From NCBI GenBank assembly GCA_019237435.1, contig JAFAHB010000121.1, forward strand, positions 1 through 6,410: a stretch of 6,410 nucleotides of DNA, written 5' to 3'. Below, piece by piece: positions 6,028 to 6,410 of the stretch. The first letter of the stretch is position 1, and every line of letters starts with the position of its first letter. Origin of the DNA: Vulcanimicrobiota bacterium (lineage in GTDB: Bacteria; Vulcanimicrobiota; Vulcanimicrobiia; Vulcanimicrobiales; Vulcanimicrobiaceae). A model generated the notes under the pieces. That model made no database searches. It was not told the origin of the DNA and worked only from the letters and a program-made list of their open reading frames with translations. Made by a program: the position numbers and the translations under genes.

Positions 6028-6396
6028 ATGCACGATCCGGTTCGCGCGACCGATACGCTAGCCAACGAGCGCACCTACTTGGCATACATTCGCACGGCCC
6101 TCGCCTTCATCGCGTTCGGCTTCGTGATTGCACGCTTTGCGCTCTTTGCGCGCGAGTTTTCGATGCTCGCTCACGCTCCCCATCCGGAAGCGGGCCTCTC
6201 GGTAACGTTCGGCACGGCGATGGCGATCTTCGGCATCGTCGTCGCACTGCTCGGCGCATGGCGCTATGCGCGAACCGACCGTGGGCTGCGCGAGGGAAAG
6301 GTCGTCGCGCTGGCCGGGCTGACTGGATACGCAGTTTCGCTCTTCGTCGTCGCCATCGGCGCCGTCGTCGCTATCGCGCTCGTTGCGTACCGCTAA
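6028..6396 (+). CDS. DUF202 (YidH-like) inner-membrane protein
   Basis: A 122-residue protein carrying the DUF202 signature LANERTYLAYIRTALAF at 11-27, where the NERT-L-RT pattern is diagnostic. It has three predicted membrane helices at about 22-42, 58-80 and 96-120, and a basic cytosolic loop (RYARTDRGLREGK) between helices 2 and 3. Members are small inner-membrane proteins found widely in bacteria and without an established biochemical role. The length is typical of the family and the gene is complete in this window. The ATG at 6028 begins just ahead of the signature; the nearest GGAG (6001-6004) lies too far upstream for a normal ribosome site, so initiation may be weak or leaderless. It is divergent from the pepP-like gene, with no functional link evident. 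Confidence 0.88.
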   Translation: MHDPVRATDTLANERTYLAYIRTALAFIAFGFVIARFALFAREFSMLAHAPHPEAGLSVTFGTAMAIFGIVVALLGAWRYARTDRGLREGKVVALAGLTGYAVSLFVVAIGAVVAIALVAYR

Positions 6397-6410
6397 CGCT
6401 TCCACACTTT

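Noticed and set aside
1..6410. A defence, mobile-element, CRISPR or secretion system hidden in the window
   Set aside because: All sizeable coding space is accounted for by housekeeping or small membrane genes. There are no spaced direct repeats, integrase/transposase motifs, toxin-antitoxin pairs or att-like duplications.

Overview
The window is ordinary-looking chromosome from a GC-rich bacterium (clearly above 60 % GC by eye). It has tight gene packing, 1-4 bp gene overlaps and weak Shine-Dalgarno signals. No rRNA, tRNA, CRISPR, phage or IS gene is visible, and nothing looks recently transferred. The phylum cannot be fixed from the sequence. The PepP resembles long actinobacterial forms. 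The overall style (GC-rich, CGATCG-rich, rsmI-metG-tatD cluster) would also fit an uncultured lineage such as Eremiobacterota (WPS-2); that is a low-confidence impression.

Layout, left to right: (1) the 3' part of a plus-strand beta-lactamase-fold serine hydrolase, truncated by the window edge. (2) A minus-strand, probably translationally coupled operon rsmI -> metG -> tatD, transcribed from about 3878 down to 746; its junctions are TAATG (rsmI/metG) and GTGA (metG/tatD). (3) A plus-strand glutaredoxin-like gene whose ATG overlaps the divergent rsmI ATG in a shared CATG. (4) A 107-bp gap with two tandem hairpins, followed by a small two-TM membrane protein. (5) A minus-strand Xaa-Pro aminopeptidase (pepP-like), convergent with the membrane protein and overlapping its stop. 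(6) A plus-strand DUF202 membrane protein, divergent from pepP across 35 bp.

Together the operon genes are translation housekeeping: RsmI modifies 16S rRNA, MetG charges tRNA-Met, and TatD is a metal-dependent hydrolase/nuclease often found next to metG. PepP recycles Xaa-Pro peptides. The glutaredoxin-like protein probably handles thiol redox. The two small membrane proteins have no assigned job.

I searched for a hidden novel system and did not find one. The most worthwhile non-coding signal is the pair of tandem stem-loops at 4149-4229, ending just before the Shine-Dalgarno of the small membrane-protein gene. Other points of interest are the shared CATG start, a methionyl-tRNA synthetase zinc knuckle with one Cys replaced by Asp, a truncated-looking glutaredoxin fold, and a stem-loop whose arms contain the stop codons of two convergent genes.
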